From: Cryptomeria japonica | Taxonomy: Eukaryota > Streptophyta > Pinopsida > Cupressales > Cupressaceae | DNA length: 64,000 nt | Direction: 5' to 3' | Assembly: GCF_030272615.1 (NCBI RefSeq) | Contig: NC_081414.1 | Location: 50,807,136-50,871,135 of the forward strand | Shown here: piece by piece, positions 23,248 through 36,480 of the stretch | How the letters are laid out: every line of letters begins with the position of its first letter | How positions within the stretch are numbered: position 1 is the first letter of the stretch | Translations under genes and position numbers: made by a program | Notes under the pieces: model-generated | What the model saw: only the letters and a program-made list of their open reading frames with translations | Told to the model about the DNA's origin: nothing | The model's database searches: none

Positions 23248-24065
23248 TGATGTAGGAGCATTAATGGTGTAAGGGCAATCCTGCATCACCAAAAATATTT
23301 TAATTTAATTTTTCTAAGGTTTTTGTTGAATAATGTAATAGGAGAAATAAATTTGTAATAAAATGTCAATATTTAGTAAATATTTTTTGCCATAGTTTGA
23401 AGGCAAGTTTGACTAGGTGATTCAAATTTGAATATGGCATATTCTTCTCCAATCTTGGAATATTCCTCTTTGGGCATGATCTTTTGAGAGTTAATATTTT
23501 GGGACCACTTTCATTTTCCCTCCTAATTGATAGTTATTTAGAATGGATGCCAATAATGAGTTATTGGATAGTTTATAATGTAGGGGTCTTGTTGAGTGGA
23601 GTGGGTGGCCTAGTTGACTAATAATTGGTAGGCTTGTTGGAGTGGCAAATGCATCTATTGTCATTTAATGTGATTCCTAAGTGGGAAATAAGATTCCCTC
23701 TTGGTTTTGGTGTGAAATTTAGCTTGGGTTACCAAATCACAGTGGAATTTTAGCAATTTCAATTCACATTCCTTCATTTCAAGACTTAGAGGTTTGAGGG
23801 TTTGAAGGTGAAGAAGCAAGGAAGGAGAAATCATATTTTAGATGGCATGTTTTTGTTGTAGTATCTTCTTGCAGGTAATGAAGACTTTTGTAATTATATT
23901 TTCATGTGTTAGATGTGAAGCCAATAGGCTCATAGATTGTAATCAGCTTATGTTTTGGGTTTTCAATCAAAATTCTACGCTTTGTCTTGCATATTTGAAA
24001 ATAGATTTCTTGGGTATTTTTTAGTTATTTAATGGATATTTGAAGGCAGAGAATCCCTTGCATCA
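23248..24065 (+). repeat. Left (5') LTR of element E
   Basis: Begins TGATGTAGGAGCATTAATGG and ends CTTGCATCA. It shares long stretches with 25426-26248, such as GCATATTCTTCTCCAATCTT and AGATGTGAAGCCAATAGGCT, with visible substitutions and small indels. Confidence 0.78.
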
Positions 24066-24066
24066 G

Positions 24067-24078
24067 TGGTATTAGAGT
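24067..24078 (+). promoter_or_regulatory. Primer-binding site of element E
   Basis: TGGTATTAGAGT, one base after the left LTR, matches the initiator tRNA-Met complement TGGTATCAGAGC at 10 of 12 positions. Confidence 0.7.
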
Positions 24079-25425
24079 GATATTTCCTAGGTGTGTAGGA
24101 AAAGCATCAAATGTGAGGCAATTTGCATCAAGACCTGAGGGTAGTCTGTGTGAGTTTTGTTGCATGTGTATGTAGAACTTGAAAGAAGAGATACTTTGAT
24201 GATTTGAGGAGTTGTGGTTCTTGAGGAATTTATAATAGAGCACCAAGTGAGGTAGTTTACACTTGTTAAACCTAAGAGTTTTGAAAACTTGTGTTTTTGA
24301 GGCTTTGTGAAGTCTTGAGTATAGAAAAGGGAAAGAGAAAGAGATCTTTTATTATTGGATGGATTCTGACAATTCCTAGACTACATGAAATTTTTTTAAA
24401 AAGACTTTGGAAAATCAAAGAGAGAAAGCAAGAATAAATAAGGGTTAGAATAATAGAGTTGAAGAAACAAGTGAAATAATTAGAAGTAGGGTTGGAAAGG
24501 AGAAGAGACCTTCATCAAAAAAGATGGAATGGTAATTCTATTTATCTTTCTAATAATATTTTGAATGCAGAGAAATAAGATGCAACAAAGTGTCATGCAT
24601 GTGGCACTAAGGAAGAGGAAGAGGATGAATAAGAAGAAATTGATGAACCTAAAGCTTGGGGATGTCTATTAAAATACATGGAGGATAAAATTATAGAGGT
24701 TGTTGTACCAACAAAAGAGTTGAGTGCAATGGAGGACATTAAAGAAGAGGACAACCAAGTTGCAACAATAAAAGAAAAGGTAAAACTTACAATTTGTTAG
24801 TTCATTGATGATTCTGGTTTGCATGTGAATGATGTGAATGGAATCGATGGATGTGAGGAAACTAAAAATTGTGTTGCGATAGTAAGGAAAAGAGAAACAT
24901 CAAATTTTGGTGAGGTTAGAACCAAATTTGATTTGTGTCTGATTGATATAATTCAAGTAATAGTGAAGAAAGAATTACAACAAAAGGTAATGAGGTAAAA
25001 TCCTATTTTAATGCATGCTTTGATGAGGTTAAGAATGATATTGCAGTAAGTAATGAGAATGTAAAACCTTTTCTTATTACGGATTTCATGTTTAGTTGGA
25101 TGATTTAGTGAATTCAAGTGAGAAGGTTCTATTAGAATTTGCTACTGATGTATGGTATGTAAACAATTTGTATAGTACTCTAGAGTTTAGTGTAGATGCA
25201 ATTTGTTTGAGGTGGTCGAATGATGGGGATTAAATCCCACAAGATAAAAGGGGAGTGTGATATACACTTGGAGGATGTGATCGATTTATGGTGGAATTGG
25301 TTCCACATTTAGGAGGTTGAGTGTAGAGAAGAATTGTCAGAGAAGGATGTCTGGCTAGGTGTTGGAAGAGGAGAAAGAAGAATAGATTTGAGCTACAAAT
25401 TTCAATAATGGAGTTTGTTGAAGAT
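24079..25425 (+). pseudogene. Interior of element E: decayed acidic ORF, no enzyme domains
   Basis: Several short frames on the plus strand encode Glu/Lys-rich peptides; one carries KCHACGTKEEEE, which could be the remains of a zinc knuckle, but the His and last Cys are absent. Stops are frequent. The tract AAAAGGGGAGTG at about 25239 resembles a polypurine tract but lies 180 bp inside the right LTR start, so it may be a relic. Function cannot be assigned. Confidence 0.45.
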
Positions 25426-26248
25426 TGCTTGCAGGAGAATCCATAGTGTAAGCGAAATCTTACATCACCAAAAAAAAATTAATTTAATTTTTCTAAGTTA
25501 TTTGTTGAAGAATGTATTAGGAGAAATAAATTTGTAATAAAAGGCCAATATTTACTAAATATTTGTTGCCATAATTTGAAGGAAAGTTTTACTAGGTTAT
25601 TCAAATTTGAATGTGGCATATTCTTCTCCAATCTTAGAATATTCCTCTTTTGGCAGAGTTACCATTTTGCTCCCACTCATATTTTCCCTCCTAATCAATA
25701 GTTATTCAAAATGGATGCCAAGAATGAGTTGTTGGATCAATTCTAATTTGAAGGTTGGAGTGGGTGTCTTAGTTGACTAATATTATTGATAGGTTTGGAG
25801 GCGGAGTGGGAAATGCATATATTGTCATTTAATGTAATTTCTAAATGGGAAATACGCTTCCCTCTTGGTCTTGGCATGATAGCTAGCTTGGGGTCACCAA
25901 ATCACAATTGGAGGTAACTCATGTGGAGTTTTAGCAATTTCAATTCCCATTGTTTTATTTTGACACTTAGAGGCTTGAGGGTTTGAAGGTGAAGAAGCAT
26001 TCTAGAGGAAGCAGAAATCAGATTTTAGATGCTATTTTTTGTTTATCTTCTTATGGGTTTTGGAGATTTTGTAATCATATTTTCATGTATTAGATGTGAA
26101 GCCAATAGGCTCAAAGATTGGTAATCAACTTAGGTTTTTGTTTTTCAATCAAAATTCTATGTTTTGTCTTGCATATTTGAAATCACATTTCTTGTATGCT
26201 TTTTGGTTATTTTAATTGAAATTTGAAAGGAGGGAATCACCTCCATCA
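25426..26248 (+). repeat. Right (3') LTR of element E
   Basis: Begins TGCTTGCAGGAGAATCC and ends CCTCCATCA, followed by AAAAC. It is 5 bp longer than the left LTR, with small internal indels. Confidence 0.77.
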
Positions 26249-27300
26249 AAAACACATTCATACTTATTGAGATTGGTTGGTGTACCTTTGTTTTGTTTCC
26301 TAAGGTTAATTGGGCATCTCTTTGTAAGTTGCATATGTGGGGAGAGAAAGCATGAATTGGAATATGTGGTTACATGATTCTTATTTGCTTGTTCACACGG
26401 AGTGCAATTAGGGAGCTTGAATATTCAAAAGCCTTGCATGCAGAATTTGCACTTGTATTGTAACATTTATTCATGAGATAATACATTAAGTTTATGTGAG
26501 TGCCTTCGAAGGCTAAATTTTTTCCTTTGAGGCTTTTTCTAGGGTATTTCTTGTGTCATCTTGATGTTATGCTTATTTATTCTTTTATGTTGTTAATTTT
26601 GAATGCTTGTTTTCATATGTTTATCTCTTGAGATTGTGTGAAAAGAATTTATTATGGCTACAATTTTGTTCTTATATTTCAATTAGGTTAGGATTGTACC
26701 CTAGGGATCAAATTTATATTATGCATGATTTATCTTGAACTATGAGATTGATCTGCATATTTAAAGTTTGCAATGTTCAAGGATGATTTACACACCAAAG
26801 TTACTAAATTTTTATATGGTATCAAATTGATTATATGAATCATCAATGTTCATATTCCATCCTCAAATCAAGAGTTAAGTACACCTTTCTTTTGCAGTCG
26901 ATTCCAAAAAATAATATCACTTACACATTCATCCTTCCCAACTACTTTAAATTAAACTAAATTAATTTATACCTTATTTATATTTAGTCAACTAACTTAA
27001 ATTTACAATTTTTAATTTATTTAGTTTCATTAATAATCATTATTTAAAATATTTAAAAAATAAAAGTTTTTTAAAAAATAAAATTAAATAATTAAATACA
27101 ATACACAATAATATCTAATTTAAAAAAGGAAAACCATTGAAAAACATCAACCTTACATCTGTTATTATATATTTTTTAAATAATAGAAATCCCTATTAGA
27201 AAATAACAATTGATAGAAACCTACCAAGGGGAAATACCATCCTCTTCCTTGTGCCAAGACCTCCCCTATGGTGGTTTGTGGCCAAGATGTGGTAGAAAAT
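26249..27300. other. Intergenic sequence, nothing recognised
   Basis: Mixed to AT-rich sequence with TAAA-rich tracts at 26950-27180. There are no long frames, LTR ends or repeats that I can pair. Confidence 0.5.
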
Positions 27301-27492
27301 GTTAGTTTCTACAAATGTTGTGGGTTGGTGTGCAAATTTGTTGGGTTTTGGACTTTTCTCCCTGACCTCCATTGTTGGGTGAGTGATTCTTGGAATCCTT
27401 TGATTGATGATAGCATTTAGCTCTACCCTTGTGCTAAAGTTTTTTTCATGGCTTCTATTAGCATTTTAGAAGATAAAACCGATATCAAAATT
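27301..27492 (+). pseudogene. Fragment of a plant LINE ORF1 (DUF4283-like region)
   Basis: One plus-strand frame, with a single TAG at 27418-27420, reads VGFWTF, WVSDSWNPLIDD and LYPCAKVFFMASI. This is the pattern of the RNA-binding-like N-terminal part of plant LINE ORF1 proteins (tryptophan-rich helix, then a PCAKxFF strand). The frame is cut at 27492 where the LTR of copia element F begins, so F inserted into this LINE. Recognised by pattern only. Confidence 0.45.
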
Positions 27493-27657
27493 TGTATTAG
27501 ATGATATGAATTTATACATGAATAAATAAGAAAGATCGTGTATATGCTAGTGTGATGGGTTCAACAAATAGTTGAAATTAGCTAACAAACTATTAACAAA
27601 ACATCAATAAAATAATAACAAATAGATCACATGGATAGAGGGATGGAATATTCAACA
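27493..27657 (-). repeat. Probable short 3' LTR of element F
   Basis: On the element strand it starts TGTTGAATATTCC right after a polypurine tract; a matching CA end would be CATCTAATACA at 27493, giving a 165-bp LTR. The second LTR is outside the window, so the outer limit rests on the TG/CA rule and on the LINE frame being interrupted there. AAATT (27488-27492) would be the target duplication. Confidence 0.5.
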
Positions 27658-27669
27658 TTCCCCCTTATT
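27658..27669 (-). promoter_or_regulatory. Polypurine tract of element F
   Basis: The plus strand reads TTCCCCCTTATT, giving AATAAGGGGGAA on the element strand next to the 3' LTR. Confidence 0.7.
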
Positions 27670-28760
27670 AAATATTTGTTTTAAATTACTAATATGAGAA
27701 TCTTTAAAACTTTCAAAATTGACATGGGCAAGAGGCTTGGTGAAGATATCTACACGTTGTTCTTGAGTTGAGCAATATTAAAGTTGAATGTTGTTTTGCT
27801 AAACATGTTCTCATATGAAGTGACAGTCAACTTCTATATGCTTGGTCCTTTCATGAAACATTGGATTATGAACAAGCTTGAGAACACTTTGATTGTCACA
27901 AAAGAGGATTGTAGGTTGGTTTTGTGGCACACCCATTCCTTCTAGTATGTGATTTAACCAAACTACTTCACAACTGTTGCACTTGCTGCATGATATTCTG
28001 TCTCTGTTGAAGAATGAGCAATTGTGGCTTAATTATTACTTCCCCAAAAAATAGGTTTGAACCTAGGAATAAAACATATCTAGATGTGGACTTCCTATCA
28101 TCAACAGAACCTGCATAATCTGTATTTGTTTATGCTATCAAGAATAATTGATCACTCCTCTTATATTCCAAACAATGATTTATTGTACCTTGAATACACC
28201 TTAGTACTCGTTTTGCTGCTTTCCAATGACACATTTTTGGTTCTTGCATGAATCTTGATAGGTAATTAACAACAAAACTAATATCTAGTTTGGTGTAAGT
28301 AAAGTAAATCAAATCTTCAATCATTTGTCGATAGAGTGTTGCATTCACCTAAGGAGATGTATCAGATGTAGATAACTGCAATCCTGATTCCATAGGTGTA
28401 GACATGGGTTTGGAATCCATCATTGTAAAATTCTCAAGCAGTATCTTGGCATATTTCCTTTGTGACACAAAGATATGGTGATTTGTTTGTCATACCTCTA
28501 AGCCTAGACAATAGTGCAATAGTACAAGATCTGTCATATCAAAAGCCTTATTGAGATCATTTTTGGTTTCCTCAACCATTTCTTCTGAGCTACCTATGAT
28601 AACTAAGTCATCAACATACACATTAATTATTACAATATCCCTCTCTTGATCCTTGAGGTAGAGATTTGGATCATATGGATGCTTAGTGAAACCATGTTGT
28701 ATAAAATGCTCATCAATTTTGATATACCAAACTTTAGGAGCTTGTTTGAGACCATACATG
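27670..28760 (-). pseudogene. Element F: C-terminal reverse transcriptase and RNase H
   Basis: 28490-28759 starts in the RT motif YGLKQAP, and includes NVYVDDLVIIG with the catalytic YVDD intact. 28130-28348 covers the connection (YRQMIEDLIYFTYTKLDISF). RNase H follows with FCDNQSVLKLVHN and HERTKHIEV (about 27800-27930) and the terminal DIFTKPL near 27735. Stops and frameshifts separate these segments. The piece is cut at 28760 by element F3. Confidence 0.85.
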
Positions 28761-29645
28761 TGTTGGAATCCAAGAACAATGAGAGGGGGGGGGTGAATCA
28801 GTGTTCTGCCAGTAATATAAGATTTTACCTTATTATAACATAAACATATAAATCAGTAAATGAAGAAACATATAACATGAAGTAAATAAACCAGCCACAT
28901 GAATGAACACCATAACACACAGAATTTTATACATGGAAAACCTCAAAGAGGAAAAATCACGGTGGGATTTGTGACCCACAATATCAATTCAATGGCCATA
29001 TGAAAGATATTACATAGCATGAGGGCCTACACATGCAGGAAGGCACACTTCTCAACACAAAAGAGTCTCACTGACTACAAGCTTTTGCTGAGATAAAACA
29101 GTAATGGAGAACTCACAAAATGCATCTGCAATGCCAAAAAGAGTTTCAGTTAAAGCTTTGTTTTGTATCGGTTCATAAACCCTAAACCCTTCTACCAGTA
29201 TCTCTTTTCTTCCAAGAATTCTCTAGAAACCATCTACTGATCATTACATGATATAACTTTTGCATACAAGAATCTACATACATATCCTTCGCATCACTTT
29301 ATTCTACTACCTTGTCGTATATCAAAATGACCTAATAGACTGACTTATATATCTTTATAAACAATATGTCTTATGTCGGCTTACAATACAAAATATATTC
29401 AATGTTAGCCCTATATAATAATTACAAAATGATTTTACAAATAAAACTTTTCGGATCCAGACTGATGTTGGCTTCACTGAAGTGTTGGATGTCGGTGTCG
29501 GTGTCGGTGATGACCCTGATTACTCCAATGTCGATATCTATCGGTGTATGCCTCCAAATATCAGTATCTACCGGTATATGCCTTCTGTAGAATCTTGTTG
29601 CCATCAATGACAACATATGAATCCAATGAGTGTCAATTGCCAACA
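28761..29645 (-). repeat. Left (3') LTR of F3
   Basis: 885 bp, TGTTGGAATCC to TTGCCAACA on the plus strand. It carries GAGAGGGGGGGGGTGAATCAGTG near the PBS-side end and the small hairpin at 28931-28961, and lies next to the PPT at 29646. Confidence 0.87.
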
Positions 29646-29657
29646 ATCTCCCCCTTT
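29646..29657 (-). promoter_or_regulatory. Polypurine tract of F3
   Basis: ATCTCCCCCTTT on the plus strand, identical to the tract of copia unit C. Confidence 0.78.
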
Positions 29658-29876
29658 GGAATTGATGACAACACTTATGTGAAAAATGGATTTCATGTCG
29701 GTTTAACTGAAACATGTTCCTCCTGAGTTGATTGATTATGTTTGCAATATACTCTCTGTCTGATATACTCCCCTAGGATTATATACATATACATATTTTT
29801 CACATAATATACACTCCCCCTTTGGCATCAATGCCAAAGACTGGTGAAAGAATTGAAAGAACAATTACAGATTACT

Positions 29877-31710
29877 TTACTGGAGCTTGACCAATTTCAA
29901 TATTTTTGGGTAAGCTTTCTCTAGCAACTGTATATATGTATCCCAGCCAATTTTGAGTGTTCCAGATATGGATAAAAGTCCACTCAGTAGATGTGCTGGT
30001 GTGGGCTTTGCAAGCATATCCATGCATTCCTTCTTATGTACACCAAGTGAATCCAATCTTGGACTCACCAAACCTCTAAGACTCCTTGCTCTCCGAATAA
30101 TTTTGTCTCTTTCCTTTTCAAAAGCAAAAATTTGGTTCTCTAAAGTTAAAATTTGTCCATCAATGGATGTTGTAAGTGAAGTTAGTCCATCAAAAGAATT
30201 TGTAATATTAGCAATCTGTTCTTGTAACTCCTTTATCTTCTTAACTACATTTGTTGTAAGAATCTCTATATTAGAATAGGCCCTATAGATGTTAGTACAT
30301 TGTTTCAAAGAACGTTCAATAAGTGGGAGTTGTTGCCTTAGCAAATTCTTCTTGAGAAGTAAGGAAATTAGGATTCTTTTGGAAGAATTTAGCCCAACCA
30401 TCTTCGGTCTCATTTATTATTTCATTGACTCTACCCATCATTAAGCTTATTTGTCAGGGTTTGCTGCTAAAGATTGTTCTATTTGCAACTTCTATACATC
30501 TTTTCATTTCCTCATTATTTATAGAACCACACATGCCTAAAATTTCAACTTCCTTAATTTCTTTGTCCCTCCTTATTGCATCTAGTCTCCTTGCATCTAA
30601 CTTATTATACAATGATAAAGGAATTTCCTTCAAAATCTCTACCAAAGCCTTCTTATATATATCTAAATGTAACAAAATTGCTTCTTTTATTTCATTTTTC
30701 TCATTGTCATCTAAGTCTTCATATAAGTTTGACACATTCTTCAAAATTCCATCTTTTGTTACCTCATCAATTAACTTTGCACAAGTCATATTACCAAATT
30801 CAGTTGCTTCATCACTCTTACTCTTCTTCTTGATGAGGGTTGTAGGGGTGGATGGAGCAAGCTTCCTCTTTTGAGTAGGTTTCCTTGCCGGAGGTGTGGA
30901 TGCTATTGTCACCTTTCTTAATAGCTTCCTCCTTGGTTCCACCTTCTTCTCTTCTACTGGAGGCTTGTCAGGTTTCTTCCTTTGTACCCTTCTGAATGCA
31001 AGAGGTTTATTGTCCTCTACATCAAAATCAGAAGTGATAGGAGATATAAAATTTGTTGGCCTCTTTATCTTAGGAGCACTTTTCACTACAGTTTTTGTAG
31101 TGGCCATTGCCTGTTGATCTACCGGTATAGATCCAGAACCTAGTTTTGTATCTATCCTATGAATTACATTCTGAATGAAGGCAGACATTTTGTCTATCTT
31201 CTTTTCTCTCCTTTTCTTGTTGAAACCAATTTTAACCTCAAGAGCCTTCTCCTCTGCAGTACCAAAGTGTTCGGCCTTATCATCCAAAGGAGCATCAATC
31301 AGCATTTTAGCATATAGTTCCAAGATGTTGTCATCAACTTCATAATCCAATTCAGTGACCCATATATTTCTAGGTTCCACCACTTCCATGAGTGTCTCAT
31401 CTATTTTTGCCATGAAGCAGATTTTAGTGGAGTATTTCTCCATAATGTGTATGGATATTCTCTCCCTCGGTCTCATGTTCTCTTGAAAAGTTTTAAAGTA
31501 GCCCCAAAGCTTCTCATCCCTATTGCTGCCAAGACTGGTGATTGCATCTTTGATATGCATGCCTACCGGTATGTCATGAGCCCAACATTTCTTTCCCAAA
31601 CCCGGTAGCTCATTCATGAAATATAACATCAAGTAGACAATAAGATTGTCAAACCGGAAATTTCCTTTCTTAACCCCTTTGATGAAATAACCCTCTTTTT
31701 GGACCTTGAT
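29877..31710 (-). pseudogene. F3 protein B, middle and C-terminal part
   Basis: After the nested block the frame resumes with VQKEGYFIKG and YLMLYFMNELPGLGKK, then MEKYSTKICFMAKIDETLME and VVEPRNIWV, which match F2 (VEKYEDDICFTIRVDECIME, AVEPRQEEV). A basic, proline-containing linker follows (about residues 200-270 of the 392-codon frame 30454-31632). Then comes a conserved block ending LYNKLDARRLDAI that parallels LYNSLDNKWHIAI in F2. A TGA at 30454 and a frameshift near 30340 separate the last piece (29877-30413), a helical, coiled-coil-like tail. Role unknown. Confidence 0.72.
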
Positions 31711-31716
31711 ATGACT

Positions 31717-31761
31717 TGCTATTATTATTATTATTATTATTACTACTACTACTACTACTAT
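31717..31761. repeat. Trinucleotide repeat (ATT)n(ACT)n
   Basis: Eight or so ATT units followed by about five ACT units, 6 bp inside the left end of the nested block. Confidence 0.85.
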
Positions 31762-31859
31762 TATAATATTAATTTTAAGAGTAATGTTAGAAAGAAAAGA
31801 TAAATTGAAATGAGGTTGAAGTTTTTAAATAAAAAGGAATTTAAGTGGTGACACACACA

Positions 31860-32295
31860 TGAGGTCATAATTTATTTGAAAATTGCTTATTTTCTCAATA
31901 TCCTAATTGAGCACATGGTGTAGGAGAAATAAGAAGATTCTAGAAAAGAAATTTAAAATTTAAAATATTAAAGAATAAATATTATATTTAGCAAATATAT
32001 GACACGGGAGTTACAAAATTATTCTATGACAAGAATAATTCTATTCATGGCATTTTTATGACAAAGGAGTTACAAACTGCATTTTTGGGGGAGAATTCAA
32101 ATTTGAATTTTGAATGCATGGTCAAATGTAACCCCCAGTATGACAACAATCATTTTTGCATGAAATTAATTTAGAAATTGTTTATTTTCTCAATATACTA
32201 TTTAGCACATGTTGTAGGAGGAAATGAGAAGGTTCTAGAAGAGAATTTCAAATTCAATTTTTGCATGTAACCCCCACTATGACAATTAATCATTT
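31860..32295. repeat. Pair of diverged direct repeats of about 120 bp
   Basis: 31873-31960 and 32168-32260 share TTGTTTATTTTCTCAATAT, AGCACATGGTGTAGGAG-type sequence and a GTTCTAGAAGAGAATTT motif, about 295 bp apart. Each copy is followed by TGTAACCCCCA and a CATTTTGCATGAAATTA. Confidence 0.55.
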
Positions 32296-35200
32296 TGCAT
32301 GAAATTATTTTGGGAAAAGAATATGGAAATCAATTAATTTCTTTTGTAGTGGGAAAATGACTCTCTTTTCTATATATTGAGTTCTAAATTTTCAAAAAAG
32401 GAGAGTTCATTGTTTGTTTGTTTATGATAAAGTAGTCTTGAAATTCTTATGAATTTATTTTCAATACCATGTTAGTTGTAGGAGAAATTTTGTAGATGTG
32501 TTGTAGGATTTTGGAGAAGATCATTACCAAGATTCAAGGAGGAATTGAAGGAGGTCAACAAGGTTCTTCATTCAAATCCAGGTTCCCCTCTTGCATATTC
32601 ATTGCATGCTTTTTCTTTTCAAAGAAAATCTTCTTCTCGTCTCTTTCAAAATTTTGCACATAAGAAAGTTTATACTTTAATTTTATTTTTTTTAAAAGAA
32701 ATCTCTTTTATCCATTTCAGATTTTTGCAAAGAAATCTTTTTCAGTTTTTGTTGATTGATTTAATCAAATACATGTAATAAATTGCTTTTCTATCCAAAA
32801 AAAGAAAAGAAAAAAAATCTTATTTTTTATTCAGCATGTAGGAAATAAATTGGTTAATTGGTTTCTTTCAAAATATGCATATACAAATTCGAATATTGTT
32901 TAATTTGTTATCTTTTCCTTAATCAACTTTCTTTATTTTACAAAAAATAAAAAAAAAATTAGAATGGAATATATATATTAGAATAACTTGAACAAAAATA
33001 AATCTATTGCCAAAGTAATCTAAAATCAAAATAAAGAAAACAAAAATAGAAATATATTCATCTCTGTGTATATTAGATAAATACCCATCTCTGTGGATTT
33101 TAGGAAAATATTCATGTCTGTGAATTTTAGGAAAACATTCATCTCTGTGCATTATAGGAAAACAAGTTCATCTCTGTACTTTTTAGAAACATATTCATCT
33201 CTTTGGATTTTTAGAAAAAAAAATATTATTCCCTATGCATGTATGAAATTTAAATAAATAAATAAAAAGTAAATCTTGCCTTGATTAATAAATTAGTAAA
33301 TTTCCCTTCAAATATATATTATATAAGCATATATATCGAATTTATTTAAAGTCATTAAATTTATGTTCTAAATTTTTTTGTAGATTTAAGTTTATTTTTT
33401 AAAAATTTTAGTTTATTTATGTAAGATTAAATAAATATAATTATTATATTATTAAAAGATTTTGAGTTAATTACCAATTATTTTTAAAAAGAACATATAT
33501 ATATTTTGAGTTAGGAATTGTTTTATTAAAATTGAATTATACTTTAGAATTTGTAATTAAATTTTATGTGTTATTCAAATAATTGAAAAAATTATATATA
33601 TTCTAAGTTGTTTATGTAATTGAAATTTATTTGTATCATTAAAATAAGTAGTTTAAATTTATTTTTATTTTATTTGTTTATTTTAATTTAAAATTAAAAA
33701 TGTTTTAGAGTGTTGAAAGTTATCTTAAATGATTAAAATTAATAAGCTTATAAATCTTTGAAATTTAATTATGCACTTGGTGATTAAAATTATTAATTTT
33801 AATAATTGAAAATTAATCAAATTTAGTGATGGATTTATTTATTGAGGTCTTATATAATGAAAACTGGTTTTATTTATTGATATCTATTTAAAAAGGATCA
33901 ATGAGACCTATTTATAGTATAACCTTATTAAAATTAATGGAAATATGTTTAAAATATCATATCTAAGTTTTAGGAATTAGATTATTAAAATATTAAAGGA
34001 ACATTGAAGCAAAAAGAGTCTAACCCATATTAATGGATACCTTATTGGAGTTTTATTATGGAGAATTATGTTGCAAATTTGAACTCTTTTTAAATTCTAA
34101 AGAGTTAATATCTCCTCAATGATGGGAAAAGAGTCGCTTGGGTTTTGAAAAGATATATATTGCATAAGGCAAAAGGGTCAATTAACACTTGATAATTTCA
34201 ATAGATAATCGAGCATTAAGAGATCTATCATCTTGAATTAATCCTTCTTAGGATATAGATATAATAGTTAAATCTTCTTATTAACCAAATTAGTTTGACT
34301 GAGGAAACACAAAGCAAAGGAAAATATTATTGCACCAATGATACACTTATTCCATAGTTTTGGATCTTTTCATCAAATAATTAAATCCTAATAGTAAGTG
34401 GGTTCCCTCAAGACATTCAATACATTTCAAATATTTAAGCTCTTTAATTATTGGATTTCAAAACTATCTTTTGTATATTTCAATTAGTACAAGTATCAAA
34501 GGTTAAAGGAATTTACCTAACAAGTAAATGTGCTTAGATTCATAGTAACCCTTTTAGGTATTTCAGCAATATGAGTTAATGTTAGACAAAGTTTTGCCTC
34601 AATTCGAAAAGTTGATTATTTGATTTGTTTCTTTATTAGATTCCTTTACCCTCTAGCTAAAAGAAACATAAGACTTGTAAAAAGGAAAAGTTACACTTAA
34701 TAATACAAGTAATTAGTAAGGATAAATTTAATTAACATTAAATTTAGAGGTAAATTGCATAGTTAAATATTTATATGGCAATAGTATTAATTAGGAGGCA
34801 AAGAGAGTTTATTCAAAATTGAAATTGTTTTAGCAAATGAGTTTCAAGAAACCTATTCCGTGATGACTTAGAAAATTAAATAACAACTCTAATTGAGGGT
34901 AATTTAAGGAGCAAACATTAGCTCCCTTTGAAGTATTTGAAATTGATAAAGTTATTATATGTAGAATGTATCCAACGATAAAGTTAACCTTACTTCAAGT
35001 GGAAGGAGTAATTAGTTATCACTTTATAATCTTGCAAAGGTATTAGTTCAAAAGCAACTTGAAGTTTATTGATTAGAATTGTTTATTAGAAGACTTAGTA
35101 TTATTTACTTGGTTAACTAGAAAGTGTTTACACTCTTGTCTAATCTCTTTTTCAAACAATTAGTAACTAAGAACAATGTGGTTAATTTGAATCTTATTGT

Positions 35201-35859
35201 TGAATAGTTGTTTCCTTTTCCCTTCAACAAGTGAGTATTAAATTCATTTCCAAAGTATAATTGTTTGATAATTTAAATTCTATTTCAAGCAATTTAGTAC
35301 CTTTCAAGTATTAGGATTCAAATTTAAAGTAGTGTTATCATTTGTAGATGAAATTTGTATTTCTTCATATGGAAGAATTAGTTGGGATTATTATTAAGTA
35401 CTTTTCACTTCAAACAAGTAGGTGTTAAAATTCATTTCCAAATTCTTTCTATTCAATCATTAATTTTCTTTCAAGCAAATCAATACTAGGATTATACTTA
35501 TTGTGTAATGGTTTGTCCAAAACAATTATATCTTGCAAGTGATTCAAATCATTTTCATAAGTTATCCTTGAAAGTATCATGGTTTCCAAGCAATTAGTAA
35601 TTTCATGTATTTAGTTCAGGTTTTCAAATTTTTAATTATCATAACTTTCCTTTGGAGAAAATACTATTCCAAGTAGTCGATTTGTTTATGTTCCTTTCAA
35701 TTACGTAAAATTCATACTTTAGTTTTTAAATTCAAGTGATAATTCCTTGTATATAATAGTTTCTTTTTCATAATTGTATTGGTATATTGCTTCATTTAAG
35801 ATTCTTGAATTCAAAGTTAAATTCCTAGTTAGATAACTAAACAAGAGGAGTTGAAACCA

Positions 35860-36480
35860 AAAATTAGCAGCGTTCGGTATCTACGGTGCCTCTGGGTCAC
35901 ACTTACGAGTAATGTCGTCGTGTTGAACTACTGCACTTAACGCCTAATAAAGCTACAATAACGGCGCCTATGGCATCGTCCCTCTAAATCGTCGGGGAGA
36001 AATAAGGGCCATTTGGAAGTTAAAATCCAAGGGGCGGGTAATCCCCCTTGGATCAATAATCTAAAAAGATTAATTTTTAAATGAATTTACATCCGATCAG
36101 TTGAACTTTAGATAACCCCATTAGGGTTTGGATGTGTGTGAAGATCTTGAAAATTTATTTTATCTTGATGATTTTAACGGATGATAACAGATTAAGGGTG
36201 ATGTATTTAATAGAAAATAGGACTTAGTTGTTTTAGGACACAAGTAGAAGGCCACCTTAAGCCTTTTTTCTATAGAGCTACCATCGTGGGTAGCAACCAC
36301 AGAGAAACTATCTGGGGACATTGACCCTAGAAAGGGTTGCGTACCCACCAAATAGTTTACATTAAACCATAGTTAGAAACCAAAACTACACACTTTACGC
36401 CTTGATCCCATGCCGAAACGAGTATGTAGGCAGTCTAGGGATGAAGTTGTCCCTTGTACTAAGGCGTTCGGGGATGGGGA
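35860..36480. other. GC-richer island inside the nested block
   Basis: In otherwise 25-30% GC sequence, this stretch has many CpG sites (GTTCGGTATC, GTCGTCGTG, CGGCGCC). No open frame of interest. It may be the R/U5 part of an LTR, where conserved transcript sequence is kept. Confidence 0.35.

Larger units (their letters stand above)
23248..26248 (+). mobile_element. Element E: small non-autonomous LTR retrotransposon
   Basis: Two LTRs of 818 and 823 bp flank only 1,360 bp. Target duplications are AAAAT (23243-23247) and AAAAC (26249-26253), one mismatch. A primer site resembling the initiator tRNA-Met complement follows the left LTR, fixing the plus orientation. The interior shows an acidic, lysine-rich remnant (24560-25200) but no protease, integrase or RT, so movement needed enzymes from another element. 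Confidence 0.75.
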
